From Acidimicrobiia bacterium (GTDB taxonomy: Bacteria > Actinomycetota > Acidimicrobiia > Acidimicrobiales > Ilumatobacteraceae), in NCBI GenBank assembly GCA_013815505.1, contig JACDGA010000018.1, forward strand, positions 1 through 14,168: a stretch of 14,168 nt of DNA, read 5' to 3'. A model generated the notes under the pieces. The model searched no databases and was not told where the DNA came from. It saw only the letters and a program-made list of their open reading frames with translations. This document shows positions 1 to 6,869 of the stretch, one piece after another. Position 1 is the first letter of the stretch. Each line of letters begins with the position of its first letter. The position numbers and the translations under genes were made by a program.

Positions 1-26
1 CGCACTGAGCCGCGCCGGGCGATCGC

Positions 27-32
27 TACGGT
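27..32 (+). promoter_or_regulatory. possible -10 box upstream of pimA
   Basis: The hexamer TACGGT lies six bases before an ATG at 39. This matches the TAnnnT-to-start spacing seen before pdxS and ruvC in this window. No convincing -35 box is visible. It could drive the short frame at 39 and pimA at 89. An upstream gene may instead read through, and a TGA at 6-8 could be its end. Bases 1-26 show nothing else identifiable. Confidence 0.3.
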
Positions 33-38
33 TGCACG

Positions 39-104
39 ATGCGCAGTGGCCAGGTCGGTGCCGTCGCGGTCGAGACGCTCGGCGGACCATGCGGATCGGT
101 CTGA
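39..104 (+). CDS. possible 21-residue leader ORF overlapping pimA start
   Basis: ATG at 39 opens a 21-codon frame ending in TGA at 102-104, in a different frame from pimA and overlapping its first 16 bases. The start sits six bases after a TACGGT box, as a leaderless message would. The peptide begins MRSGQVGAVAVE and has no recognisable motif. The pimA start at 89 has only a weak, very close purine stretch (GGCGGA, 81-86), so coupling to this frame is conceivable. It may equally be chance. Confidence 0.2.
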   Translation: MRSGQVGAVAVETLGGPCGSV

Positions 105-1165
105 TCTGCCCGTACAGCCTGTCCGTACCGGGTGGCGTGCAGGCGCAGGTGATGGGTCTCGCCCGCGCGGTGCGCGCGGCGGGCGAGGAGACACGGGTCC
201 TCGGGCCGTGCGACGGACCGCCGCCGGCGAGCTTCGTGTCGCCGCTCGGAAAGAGCCTGCCAGCTTCCGCCAACGGGTCCATCGCCCCGCTCGCTCCCGA
301 TGCCCCGTGCGCACTTCGCACGATCCGTACGCTGCGCGACGAGGACTTCGACGTGCTGTGGGTGCACGAACCGCTTGCGCCCGGACCTTCGATGACCACC
401 TCCATCGTGCACCCGGCGCCCATCATCGCCACGTTCCACGCCGCCGGGCGATCGAGCAGCTACCGGGTGTTCCGGCCGCTGCTGATGAGGATCATCGAGA
501 ACCTGGACGTGAAGTTCGCCGTGTCGGGACACGCTGCCGATCTGGCAGCATCGCATCTCGGTGGCGAGTACGAGATCGTGTTCAACGCCGTGGAGATCGA
601 GCGCATCCGCAGCGTGTCGCGGATCGTCAACCCCCATCCGACGGTCTTCTTCTGCGGGCGTCACGAGGAGCGCAAGGGACTCGCCGTCCTGCTTGAGGCG
701 ATGGCACTGCTCGGTCCCGACGTCCGCTGCCACGTCGCCAGCGACGGCCCCGACACGGCGTCGCTCAAGGCGTCGTTTGCCCACGACCGGCGGATCGAGT
801 GGCTCGGGCGCATCAGCGAGGCCGACAAGTTGGCCCGGCTCGCCGGCGCCACGGCGTTCTGTGCCCCGTCGCTGCACGGGGAGTCGTTCGGTGTCGTGCT
901 CGTCGAGGCGATGGCAGCGGGCACGCCGGTCGTGGCGAGCTCGCTCGACGGCTACGGCAACGTCGCGACCAACGAGGTCGACGCGCTGCTGTGCCCGCCA
1001 GGCGACGTCGAGGCGTTGGCGATCGCGCTGCGCCGCGTGCTGGACGACCCGGCCACGGCTGCCCGGCTCGTCGCTGCGGGATCGAGGCGGGCTGAGCAAT
1101 TCTCGATGACAGCGCTGGCGAACCTCTACCTCGATCGATCACGCCATCTGCTGGCGCAGCCATGA
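89..1165 (+). CDS. pimA: phosphatidylinositol mannosyltransferase-like GT4 glycosyltransferase
   Basis: The product is a 358-residue GT-B fold glycosyltransferase of family GT4. PimA proteins transfer mannose from GDP-mannose to phosphatidylinositol at the inner membrane face, the first step to PIM glycolipids. The N-terminus (RIGLICPYSLSVPGGVQ, residues 2-18) is close to mycobacterial PimA. It carries the GGVQ donor-site loop and an HEP motif following DVLWV. The nucleotide-sugar site shows GRHEERKG (R191, K196) and the E-x7-E motif in GESFGVVLVE (E265, E273). The R-to-K loop looks one residue shorter than in mycobacteria. Start ATG 89 was chosen because homology begins there. An in-frame TTG at 32 would add 19 unconserved residues. 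A related GT4 mannosyl- or glucosyltransferase with another acceptor cannot be excluded, but synteny with pdxST, ruv and sec genes supports PimA. Confidence 0.8.
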   Translation: MRIGLICPYSLSVPGGVQAQVMGLARAVRAAGEETRVLGPCDGPPPASFVSPLGKSLPASANGSIAPLAPDAPCALRTIRTLRDEDFDVLWVHEPLAPGPSMTTSIVHPAPIIATFHAAGRSSSYRVFRPLLMRIIENLDVKFAVSGHAADLAASHLGGEYEIVFNAVEIERIRSVSRIVNPHPTVFFCGRHEERKGLAVLLEAMALLGPDVRCHVASDGPDTASLKASFAHDRRIEWLGRISEADKLARLAGATAFCAPSLHGESFGVVLVEAMAAGTPVVASSLDGYGNVATNEVDALLCPPGDVEALAIALRRVLDDPATAARLVAAGSRRAEQFSMTALANLYLDRSRHLLAQP

Positions 1166-1188
1166 GCGACGCGGCGTCGAGGCACACG

Positions 1189-1194
1189 TACACT
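1189..1194 (+). promoter_or_regulatory. probable -10 box of lemA
   Basis: TACACT ends seven bases before the lemA ATG at 1202, so transcription would begin at or next to the start codon. No Shine-Dalgarno sequence precedes this ATG, which fits a leaderless message. No clear -35 box is visible. Confidence 0.45.
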
Positions 1195-1201
1195 GCAGCG
1201 C

Positions 1202-1756
1202 ATGTGGGTGCTCATCGCGATCCTCGCCGTCGTCGTCCTGATCGTGCTCTACCTGATCATCGCCTACAACGGCCTCATCCGCCGGCGGAACCAGATCGAG
1301 AACGCCTGGTCACAGATCGACGTCCAGCTGAAACGCCGCCTCGATCTCATCCCGAACCTCGTCGAGACGGTCAAGGCCTATGCCGCGCACGAGCGCGAGA
1401 CGCTCGAGGCTGTCATCCAGGCACGCAACGCAGCCATCGCTGCGCCCGACACGCCTGAGGCGCAGGGGCAGGCGCAGAACCAGCTCACCGGTGCGCTGCG
1501 ACAGATCTTTGCCCTCGGGGAGGCCTATCCCGACCTGAAGGCGAACCAGAACTTCCTCGCCCTGCAAGAAGAGCTCACCGCCACGGAGGACCGCGTCGCA
1601 TACTCGCGCCAGTTCTACAACGACAGTGTGTTGTCGTACAACAACAAGCTGCAGCAGTTCCCGACCGTGTTCTTCGCCAACATGTTGAACTTCGAGCGGC
1701 GCGAGTACTTCGAGGCCGACGAAGCTGCGCAGACCGCCCCGGACGTGCGGTTCTAG
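1202..1756 (+). CDS. lemA: LemA family membrane protein
   Basis: The product has 184 residues, the usual size for LemA. One N-terminal membrane segment (about residues 2-22) is followed by the family signature YNGLIRRRNQIENAW. Next come QLKRRLDLIPNLVETV and a long helical domain containing NRxxYN-like features (SRQFYNDSVLSYNN) and FPTVFFANMLNF. LemA proteins have their N-terminus outside and a helical bundle inside. Their molecular role is poorly defined. They commonly sit beside HtpX-type proteases, as here with htpX 52 bases downstream, which suggests a shared role in membrane protein quality control (inference). The start is fixed by the membrane segment and by the -10 box just upstream. 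Confidence 0.92.
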   Translation: MWVLIAILAVVVLIVLYLIIAYNGLIRRRNQIENAWSQIDVQLKRRLDLIPNLVETVKAYAAHERETLEAVIQARNAAIAAPDTPEAQGQAQNQLTGALRQIFALGEAYPDLKANQNFLALQEELTATEDRVAYSRQFYNDSVLSYNNKLQQFPTVFFANMLNFERREYFEADEAAQTAPDVRF

Positions 1757-1792
1757 CGAAAGACCATCCGTCGCAACCGCGGTCACCGCTCC

Positions 1793-1798
1793 TAACCT
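1793..1798 (+). promoter_or_regulatory. possible -10 box of htpX
   Basis: TAACCT lies ten bases before the htpX ATG at 1809 and would give a 5' leader of only about four bases. No strong ribosome binding site is visible in the 52-base gap after lemA, so an own start-proximal promoter is plausible. Co-transcription with lemA is not excluded. Confidence 0.35.
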
Positions 1799-1808
1799 GG
1801 GATCGGTC

Positions 1809-2714
1809 ATGTTCGAATTGATCTCGTCGAACAAGCGCCGTTCCGTGTTGCTCCTCGTGGGCTTCGTCGTCATCGTCGTGCTCATCGGCACCGCAATTGG
1901 CCAGCTCACCGGCCTTGGTTGGATGGGCACGCTCGTGGCCACGGTCATCGCCGCCGTGATGGCGTTCGTGTCGTATTGGAAGTCCGACTCCATCGCCCTC
2001 GCCGTCAGCCGGGCGAAGCCCGCCGAACCGGGCGACTACCAGCGACTGCACAACCTCGTCGAGGGTCTCTGCATCGCCGGTGGCCTGCCGAAGCCACGCG
2101 TCTACGTGATCGACGATCCGGCACCCAACGCATTCGCCACCGGCCGCGATCCGAAGCACGCTGCGATCGCAGTGACCACGGGGCTGCTGGAGAAGCTCAA
2201 CCGGGTCGAACTCGAAGGTGTTCTTGCACACGAGCTCTCGCACATCCGCAACTACGACATCCTCGTCTCGACGCTCGCCGTCACACTCGTGGGCGCCGTC
2301 GCCCTCCTCACTGACACCGCGATCCGCCTGATGTGGTGGAACGGTGGCCGCGTGTCGCGCGAGGGCGACCGCGGCGACGGGTTCAACCCGCTCGCACTCG
2401 TGGGTTTCGTGCTGCTGATCGTTGCGCCGATCATCGCCAAGGCGATGCAGGCCACGGTTTCGCGCCGGCGAGAGACGCTCGCCGACGTGAGCGCATGCGA
2501 GCTGACCCGGTACCCGCCGGGGCTCATCTCGGCACTGGAGAAGCTGCGCGACGACACGACCGTGACGCACTCTGCATCCACTGCGACGGCGCACCTGTGG
2601 ATCGAGCAGCCGATGAGCGGCGTCGGCGATCGCGGCCGGCTCGGTTCGTTCCACAAGATGTTCAACACCCATCCACCGCTCGACGAGCGGATCGCACTGC
2701 TGAGGGAGCTCTGA
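1809..2714 (+). CDS. htpX: HtpX-like M48 family membrane zinc metalloprotease
   Basis: The product has 301 residues, typical for HtpX. Two N-terminal membrane segments (about 13-33 and 37-57) precede the soluble part with PRVYVIDDPAPNAFATGR. The catalytic zinc site is HELSH (H141, E142, H145), and the third ligand is E222 in the ETLADVSA motif. Two further hydrophobic segments lie at about 150-172 and 194-213. HtpX degrades damaged or misassembled inner-membrane proteins, with the active site on the cytoplasmic side. The C-terminal FNTHPPLDERIALL motif is typical of the family. Its TGA shares one base with the next gene's ATG (TGATG), so translation of the lipoprotein is probably coupled. All expected catalytic residues are present. 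Confidence 0.95.
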   Translation: MFELISSNKRRSVLLLVGFVVIVVLIGTAIGQLTGLGWMGTLVATVIAAVMAFVSYWKSDSIALAVSRAKPAEPGDYQRLHNLVEGLCIAGGLPKPRVYVIDDPAPNAFATGRDPKHAAIAVTTGLLEKLNRVELEGVLAHELSHIRNYDILVSTLAVTLVGAVALLTDTAIRLMWWNGGRVSREGDRGDGFNPLALVGFVLLIVAPIIAKAMQATVSRRRETLADVSACELTRYPPGLISALEKLRDDTTVTHSASTATAHLWIEQPMSGVGDRGRLGSFHKMFNTHPPLDERIALLREL

Positions 2715-3949
2715 TGACGAGACCGACGATGGGCGCCGCGCTCGTCGCGGCGTCGATGGCGATCGTCGCCTGCGCGGGTGACGGCTCGACGTCCGAGGAG
2801 GAGCCGAGCGACGTCACCGCAATCGAGACGACCAGCGCCGACACGGTCACCACCAACACGGATGGTGTCGTGTCACCGACGACCCAGGACACGTCCACTG
2901 CGTCGTCGACCCGTCCCGGGACGATTCCCGCCACGACGACGCAGCGGACAGAGGGCACGAGGCGGCCAGGCACCACCACCCCCGACACGCGGCCACCGAT
3001 CACCGGCAACTTCCCGATCCAGGCCGTTGCAGAGGAGTCGGCGTTCCCTCGCCTGCCGCTCGTCGGCAACGTGCTCGACCAGGAGCAGCTCTCACCGGAT
3101 CGGCCGGCGCTCGTCGTCAAGATCGACAACGCCCCTCCGTCGACGCCCCAGAGTGGGCTCAACGAGGCCGACGTCGTGTTCGAGGAGATCATCGAGTACG
3201 GGATCACCCGTTTCGCCGCCGTGTTCCACTCTCAGAGCGCCAACCCTGTCGGACCGATCCGTTCCGGTCGGACACAGGACGTCAACATGCTCGGTTCGTT
3301 GAATCAGCCGCTGTTCGCGTGGAGTGGCGGCAATGCCGGTGTGACCCAAGCGATCGAGGACTCCGACCTCGTGAACCTCAACGCGCTCTACACGCCCGGC
3401 TACTTCCGCACGACCGACCGCAGCGCGCCCCACAACCTCTACTCCAGCACCGATGCGCTGTGGGCACGTGCGCCGGCCGGTGCGCCGCAGCCCGGTCCGC
3501 TGTTCCGCTACCTCGACCCACGGGAGACACTCGGTGACGGGCTCGACACGTCGACATCGTCGGGCGCCGAGATGTCCGTCGGCTCGCTGCGGGTGCGCTG
3601 GGAGTGGAGCCCCGAGACCGGCACCTACCGTCGGTTGCAGTACGGCAGCGCGCATATGACGGCGGACTCGGGACAGGTCAACACGCAGAACCTCGTCATC
3701 TTGAAGATGGCGTACAAGCCGAGCCCCGTCGACGCCCGCAGCCCGGAGGCCCAGACGCTCGGTGAGGGTCCCGCCGTCGTGCTCGCCGGCGGCAAGGTGA
3801 TCCGTGGTCACTGGGTCCGTGAGGAGCGCACCGACATGTTCGCGCTCTACCAAGGCATCGGACAGGACGCGAAGCCGATCAAGCTGCCCGCTGGCCGCAC
3901 GTTCGTCGAGCTGATGGACCTCAACACCGCCGACGCGGCGATGATCTGA
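2714..3949 (+). CDS. DUF3048 (YerB-like) lipoprotein
   Basis: The product has 411 residues and an unknown reaction. The start at 2714 overlaps the htpX stop by one base and gives a short signal peptide ending in the lipobox IVAC (C20), so the protein should be lipid-anchored outside the membrane. Residues about 21-95 form a Thr/Ser/Pro-rich linker. After that come features of the DUF3048 N-terminal domain: ALVVKIDN, PQSGLNEADVVFEE, GITRFAAVF, GPIRSGR and APHNLYSS. A C-terminal DUF3048_C-like half includes VRWEWSPETGTY, LAGGKVIRGHW and LPAGRTFVEL. The homologue in Bacillus is the lipoprotein YerB. An in-frame start far upstream would run through htpX in another frame and destroy the signal peptide, so it was rejected. 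Linkage to lemA-htpX suggests an envelope role (inference). Confidence 0.88.
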   Translation: MTRPTMGAALVAASMAIVACAGDGSTSEEEPSDVTAIETTSADTVTTNTDGVVSPTTQDTSTASSTRPGTIPATTTQRTEGTRRPGTTTPDTRPPITGNFPIQAVAEESAFPRLPLVGNVLDQEQLSPDRPALVVKIDNAPPSTPQSGLNEADVVFEEIIEYGITRFAAVFHSQSANPVGPIRSGRTQDVNMLGSLNQPLFAWSGGNAGVTQAIEDSDLVNLNALYTPGYFRTTDRSAPHNLYSSTDALWARAPAGAPQPGPLFRYLDPRETLGDGLDTSTSSGAEMSVGSLRVRWEWSPETGTYRRLQYGSAHMTADSGQVNTQNLVILKMAYKPSPVDARSPEAQTLGEGPAVVLAGGKVIRGHWVREERTDMFALYQGIGQDAKPIKLPAGRTFVELMDLNTADAAMI

Positions 3950-3956
3950 GCGCGCA

Positions 3957-4011
3957 GCCCACGAAACCCATGGCCGAAACCCGCGAGCGAAACCCAGGGC
4001 GTGTCGTGGGC
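3957..4011. promoter_or_regulatory. 8-bp inverted repeat enclosing the pdxS upstream repeats
   Basis: GCCCACGA at 3957-3964 is the exact reverse complement of TCGTGGGC at 4004-4011. The arms bracket three direct repeats and end six bases before the pdxS -10 box. It could be a regulator site, a long-loop transcript hairpin after the lipoprotein gene, or chance. Confidence 0.3.
3962..4000 (+). repeat. three 13-bp direct repeats (CGAAACCC core) upstream of pdxS
   Basis: CGAAACCC occurs at 3962, 3975 and 3988, an exact 13-bp period with no gaps between units. The first and third full 13-mers differ at one position. The second differs in its last five bases. The array lies between the DUF3048 stop and the pdxS promoter, where the -35 region would be. 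Tandem direct repeats of this kind often bind a dimeric or cooperative transcription factor. In other bacteria pdxST is controlled by MocR-type PdxR regulators that bind direct repeats. No pdxR gene is in this window, so the regulator is unknown. Confidence 0.5.
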
Positions 4012-4016
4012 GTCGG

Positions 4017-4022
4017 TATCGT
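4017..4022 (+). promoter_or_regulatory. probable -10 box of pdxS
   Basis: TATCGT is followed by six bases and then the pdxS ATG at 4029, the spacing of a leaderless transcript. A GGAGG at 4023-4027 lies only one base from the ATG, too close to act as a normal ribosome binding site. That favours leaderless translation. Confidence 0.45.
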
Positions 4023-4028
4023 GGAGGC

Positions 4029-4922
4029 ATGGGTGACCATCTCTCGCAACAGCAGGGCACGCTGCGCCTGAAGCGCGGACTGGCCGAGATGCTCAAGGGC
4101 GGCGTCATCATGGACGTCGTGACGGCCGAGCACGCCAAGGTGGCCGAGGACGCAGGGGCGTGCGCCGTCATGGCCCTCGAGCGCGTGCCGGCCGACATCC
4201 GCCGAGACGGTGGTGTCGCCCGCATGAGCGATCCCGAGATGATCGAAGGAATCAAGGCCGTCGTGTCGATCCCGGTCATGGCGAAGGCGCGCATCGGGCA
4301 CTTCGTCGAGGCGCAGATCCTGCAAGCGCTCGGCGTCGACTTCGTCGACGAGAGCGAGGTGCTCTCACCCGCCGACGAGGCCCATCACATCGACAAGTTC
4401 GCCTTCGAGGTGCCGTTCGTGTGTGGCGCGACGAACCTCGGCGAAGCGCTCCGGCGCATCGCAGAAGGCGCGGCGATGATCCGCTCCAAGGGCGAGGCCG
4501 GAACGGGCAACATCATCGAAGCCGTGCGTCACCTCCGGGCCATCACGGGCGACATCCGGCGCCTCACCCAGGCCGACAACGCCGAGCTGTTCGACTGGGC
4601 GAAGCGGCTCCAGGCACCGTTGCCGCTCGTGCAGGAGGTTGCCGCTGCAGGAGCGCTGCCCGTTCCCCTGTTCTGCGCAGGCGGCATCGCCACGCCGGCG
4701 GACGCCGCGCTTGCGATGCAGCTCGGAGCACAGTCCGTGTTCGTCGGTTCCGGCATCTTCAAGAGCGACGACCCAGCGCCTCGGGCGAAGGCCATCGTCG
4801 AAGCGACGACTCACTTCCGCGACGCCGACATCCTCGCCAAGGTGTCGCGCGGGCTCGGTGCGCCGATGACCGGCATCGGCATGGACGAGATGTCCCAGAC
4901 GTTCGCCGATCGCGGCTGGTGA
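4029..4922 (+). CDS. pdxS: pyridoxal 5'-phosphate synthase, PdxS subunit
   Basis: The product has 297 residues, full length for PdxS. It builds pyridoxal 5'-phosphate from ribose 5-phosphate, glyceraldehyde 3-phosphate and ammonia on a (beta/alpha)8 barrel that forms a dodecamer in the cytoplasm. Expected residues are present. D29 follows GGVIM, K86 lies in PVMAKARIGH (the lysine that binds the pentose), and K154 lies in IRSKGEAGTGN. ALERVPADIRRDGGVARMSDP is the phosphate-binding and active-site loop. The C-terminus contains CAGGIATPADAAL and VFVGSGIFKS, the second phosphate-binding region. Its GTGA overlap with pdxT indicates coupled, balanced synthesis of the two subunits. The deoxyxylulose-5-phosphate route genes are not in view. 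Confidence 0.98.
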   Translation: MGDHLSQQQGTLRLKRGLAEMLKGGVIMDVVTAEHAKVAEDAGACAVMALERVPADIRRDGGVARMSDPEMIEGIKAVVSIPVMAKARIGHFVEAQILQALGVDFVDESEVLSPADEAHHIDKFAFEVPFVCGATNLGEALRRIAEGAAMIRSKGEAGTGNIIEAVRHLRAITGDIRRLTQADNAELFDWAKRLQAPLPLVQEVAAAGALPVPLFCAGGIATPADAALAMQLGAQSVFVGSGIFKSDDPAPRAKAIVEATTHFRDADILAKVSRGLGAPMTGIGMDEMSQTFADRGW

Positions 4923-5512
4923 AGTTCGGCGTCCTGGCACTACAGGGGGCGTTTGGCGCCCACTGCTCGACGCTGCGCGAGCTCGGCGTCAGTGCAAGGC
5001 TCGTGCGAACCCCGTCCGATCTTGCCAGCGTCGACGCAATAGTGCTGCCGGGAGGCGAGAGCACGACGATGACGAAGCTGTTGACGTCGAGCGGCTTGTT
5101 CGATCCGCTCGCCGCAGCGGTCGACGACGGCCTCCCCGTGTTCGGTACCTGCGCCGGGCTGATCCTGCTCTCGTCGACGGTCGAACCCGAGGGCGCCGAC
5201 GTTCGCTGTCTCGGTGCGCTCGACGTGACGGCTGTGCGCAACGCGTACGGTCGCCAGATCGACAGCTTCGAGCAGCCGATCACACTGCGTGACGACGACG
5301 AGACGTTCGATGCGGTGTTCATCCGGGCTCCTGTCATCGCACGTGTCGGACCGTCCGTCGAGGTGCTCGCTACTCTGGATGGCCGACCGGTGCTCGTCCG
5401 GCGTGGACCGGTGATGGCGGCCACGTTCCATCCCGAGCTGACCGCCGACCCACGGATCCACGAGCGGTTCGTGCGTCTTGCCACGTCCACCGCACCCGCA
5501 TCACGGAGCTGA
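4919..5512 (+). CDS. pdxT: pyridoxal 5'-phosphate synthase, PdxT glutaminase subunit
   Basis: The product has 197 residues. It is the class I glutamine amidotransferase that hydrolyses glutamine and channels ammonia to PdxS. It begins KFGVLALQGAF after a GTG start that overlaps the pdxS stop by four bases (GTGA). The PGGESTTM oxyanion-loop motif lies at about 44-51, the nucleophile C78 lies in GTCAGL, and the His-Glu pair is H171 and E173 in ATFHPEL. All three triad members are therefore present. The RNAYGRQ segment and FIRAP motif are also typical. Actinobacterial relatives often have tesB between pdxS and pdxT. Here the two genes abut directly. The yebC start follows one base after this gene's stop. 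Confidence 0.97.
   Translation: MKFGVLALQGAFGAHCSTLRELGVSARLVRTPSDLASVDAIVLPGGESTTMTKLLTSSGLFDPLAAAVDDGLPVFGTCAGLILLSSTVEPEGADVRCLGALDVTAVRNAYGRQIDSFEQPITLRDDDETFDAVFIRAPVIARVGPSVEVLATLDGRPVLVRRGPVMAATFHPELTADPRIHERFVRLATSTAPASRS
5505..5508 (+). promoter_or_regulatory. ribosome binding site of yebC
   Basis: GGAG inside the last codons of pdxT lies five bases before the yebC ATG at 5514. It fixes that start over the in-frame ATG 12 codons upstream. Confidence 0.6.
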
Positions 5513-6259
<747 letters not shown>

Positions 6260-6263
<4 letters not shown>

Positions 6264-6295
6264 TTCGTCGCGACTCGCGTGAGGTGGCGCGATGA
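6260..6295 (+). CDS. possible 11-residue coupling ORF between yebC and bcp
   Basis: ATG at 6260 overlaps the yebC stop as ATGA and opens a frame encoding MIRRDSREVAR. Its TGA at 6293-6295 overlaps the bcp ATG at 6292, again as ATGA. The frame thus spans the whole 28-base gap and contains the bcp ribosome binding site (GAGGTGG, from 6281). A terminating ribosome could pass from yebC to bcp by two restarts. The peptide itself has no recognised function, and the arrangement may be coincidental. Confidence 0.25.
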
Positions 6296-6744
6296 ATGTC
6301 GGCGTCGGCGACCGGGCACCCGACTTCGAGCTGCCGGGCACGAGCGGCGAGCGCCTGTCGCTCTCGCAGTTCGCCGGCAAGCCAGTGGTGCTCGTGTTCT
6401 ATCCGGGTGACGACACGCCAGTGTGCACCCGCCAGCTGACGAGCTACAACGACGAGTTGAACCGCTTCGACGGGCTCGGCGCGACCGTGCTCGGCATCTC
6501 TCCACAAGACATCGACAGCCACGAGCGCTTCGCCGCCAAGCACGGATTCAGCTTCCCGCTGCTGGCCGACACGGACAAGGCCGTCGCCTCGCTGTACGGC
6601 ACACTCGGACCGCTCGGGTTCACGCGACGCAGCGTGTTCATCGTCGACGGCGACGGCGTCATCCGCTACGCCCATCGTGCCATCGCCGGGCTCACCTTTC
6701 GCTCCGTCGACGAGTTGGTCGGTGTCCTCGAGTCGTTGCGTTAG
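6292..6744 (+). CDS. bcp: Bcp/PrxQ-type peroxiredoxin
   Basis: The product is a 150-residue cytoplasmic thiol peroxidase that reduces hydrogen peroxide and organic hydroperoxides. The thioredoxin fold begins with VGDRAPDFELPG. The peroxidatic site is YPGDDTPVC (T42, C45), with R113 before SVFIVDG as the conserved active-site arginine. C45 is the only cysteine. The resolving cysteine five residues later in many PrxQ proteins is absent (T50), so it should work as a 1-Cys enzyme or resolve through a partner thiol. The ATG at 6292 has GAGGTGG about five bases upstream. Its last codons (GVLESLR and stop) lie in a hairpin and are copied 113 bp downstream. Its place between yebC and ruvC is unusual for actinobacteria. 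Confidence 0.93.
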   Translation: MNVGVGDRAPDFELPGTSGERLSLSQFAGKPVVLVFYPGDDTPVCTRQLTSYNDELNRFDGLGATVLGISPQDIDSHERFAAKHGFSFPLLADTDKAVASLYGTLGPLGFTRRSVFIVDGDGVIRYAHRAIAGLTFRSVDELVGVLESLR

Positions 6745-6756
6745 CAGCGACTCGGG
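6721..6756 (+). repeat. 36-bp direct repeat, copy 1 (3' end of bcp)
   Basis: This copy covers the last seven sense codons and stop of bcp plus 12 bases beyond. The same 36 bases recur at 6834-6869 with one mismatch (T at 6752, C at 6865). The period is 113 bp. Confidence 0.95.
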
Positions 6757-6759
6757 GAT
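6724..6759 (+). terminator. long hairpin across the bcp stop codon
   Basis: Bases 6724-6739 can pair with 6744-6759 over a GTTA loop. The stem has 16 pairs, including three G-U pairs, and its core is CGAGTCGTTGC against GCAGCGACTCG. The TAG stop (6742-6744) lies in the loop and on the first pair of the stem. No run of T follows, as is common for terminators in GC-rich actinobacteria. It may end transcription of pdxST-yebC-bcp or protect the 3' end of the message. Confidence 0.45.
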
Positions 6760-6833
6760 ACCGAACTGGCCGAGCGAGCGCCAGCGAGCCGGACGGCGAT
6801 GGGGTGTGGGGGCGCCGCCCCCACGGTGTGCCC
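6757..6833. mobile_element. 77-bp hairpin-bearing element between the direct repeats
   Basis: This segment is bracketed by the two 36-bp copies. It holds AGCGAGC twice at a 10-bp distance (6773, 6783), and an 8-bp perfect inverted repeat GTGGGGGC/GCCCCCAC (6806-6824) around a GCC loop. It encodes no credible peptide. The combination looks like a small dispersed palindromic element (REP- or MITE-like) or the residue of an insertion. That assignment is inference and no transposase is present. Confidence 0.35.
6806..6824. terminator. strong GC hairpin
   Basis: GTGGGGGC and GCCCCCAC form a perfect 8-bp stem with a three-base loop, symmetric enough to work on either strand. It lies in non-coding sequence between bcp and ruvC and could stop transcription before ruvC. 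No T-run follows. Confidence 0.4.
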
Positions 6834-6869
6834 GGTGTCCTCGAGTCGTTGCGTTAGCAGCGACCCGGG
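6834..6869 (+). repeat. 36-bp direct repeat, copy 2
   Basis: This is a second copy of the bcp 3' end, including the TAG stop triplet, in non-coding sequence. It has one mismatch to copy 1. The mismatch (C at 6865) breaks one pair of the hairpin that copy 1 can form, so the copy folds less well. Confidence 0.95.

Noticed and set aside
26..1099. Long minus-strand frame opposite pimA
   Set aside because: Arg-rich antisense shadow of a conserved gene in GC-rich DNA, with no family motif.
1747..1780. GCGGTT/AACCGC inverted repeat after lemA as terminator
   Set aside because: Only six pairs with a 22-base loop and no T-run, too weak to support.
3092..4294. 400-codon minus-strand frame across DUF3048 and pdxS
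   Set aside because: It runs opposite two conserved genes and the promoter gap. Composition is that of an antisense shadow.
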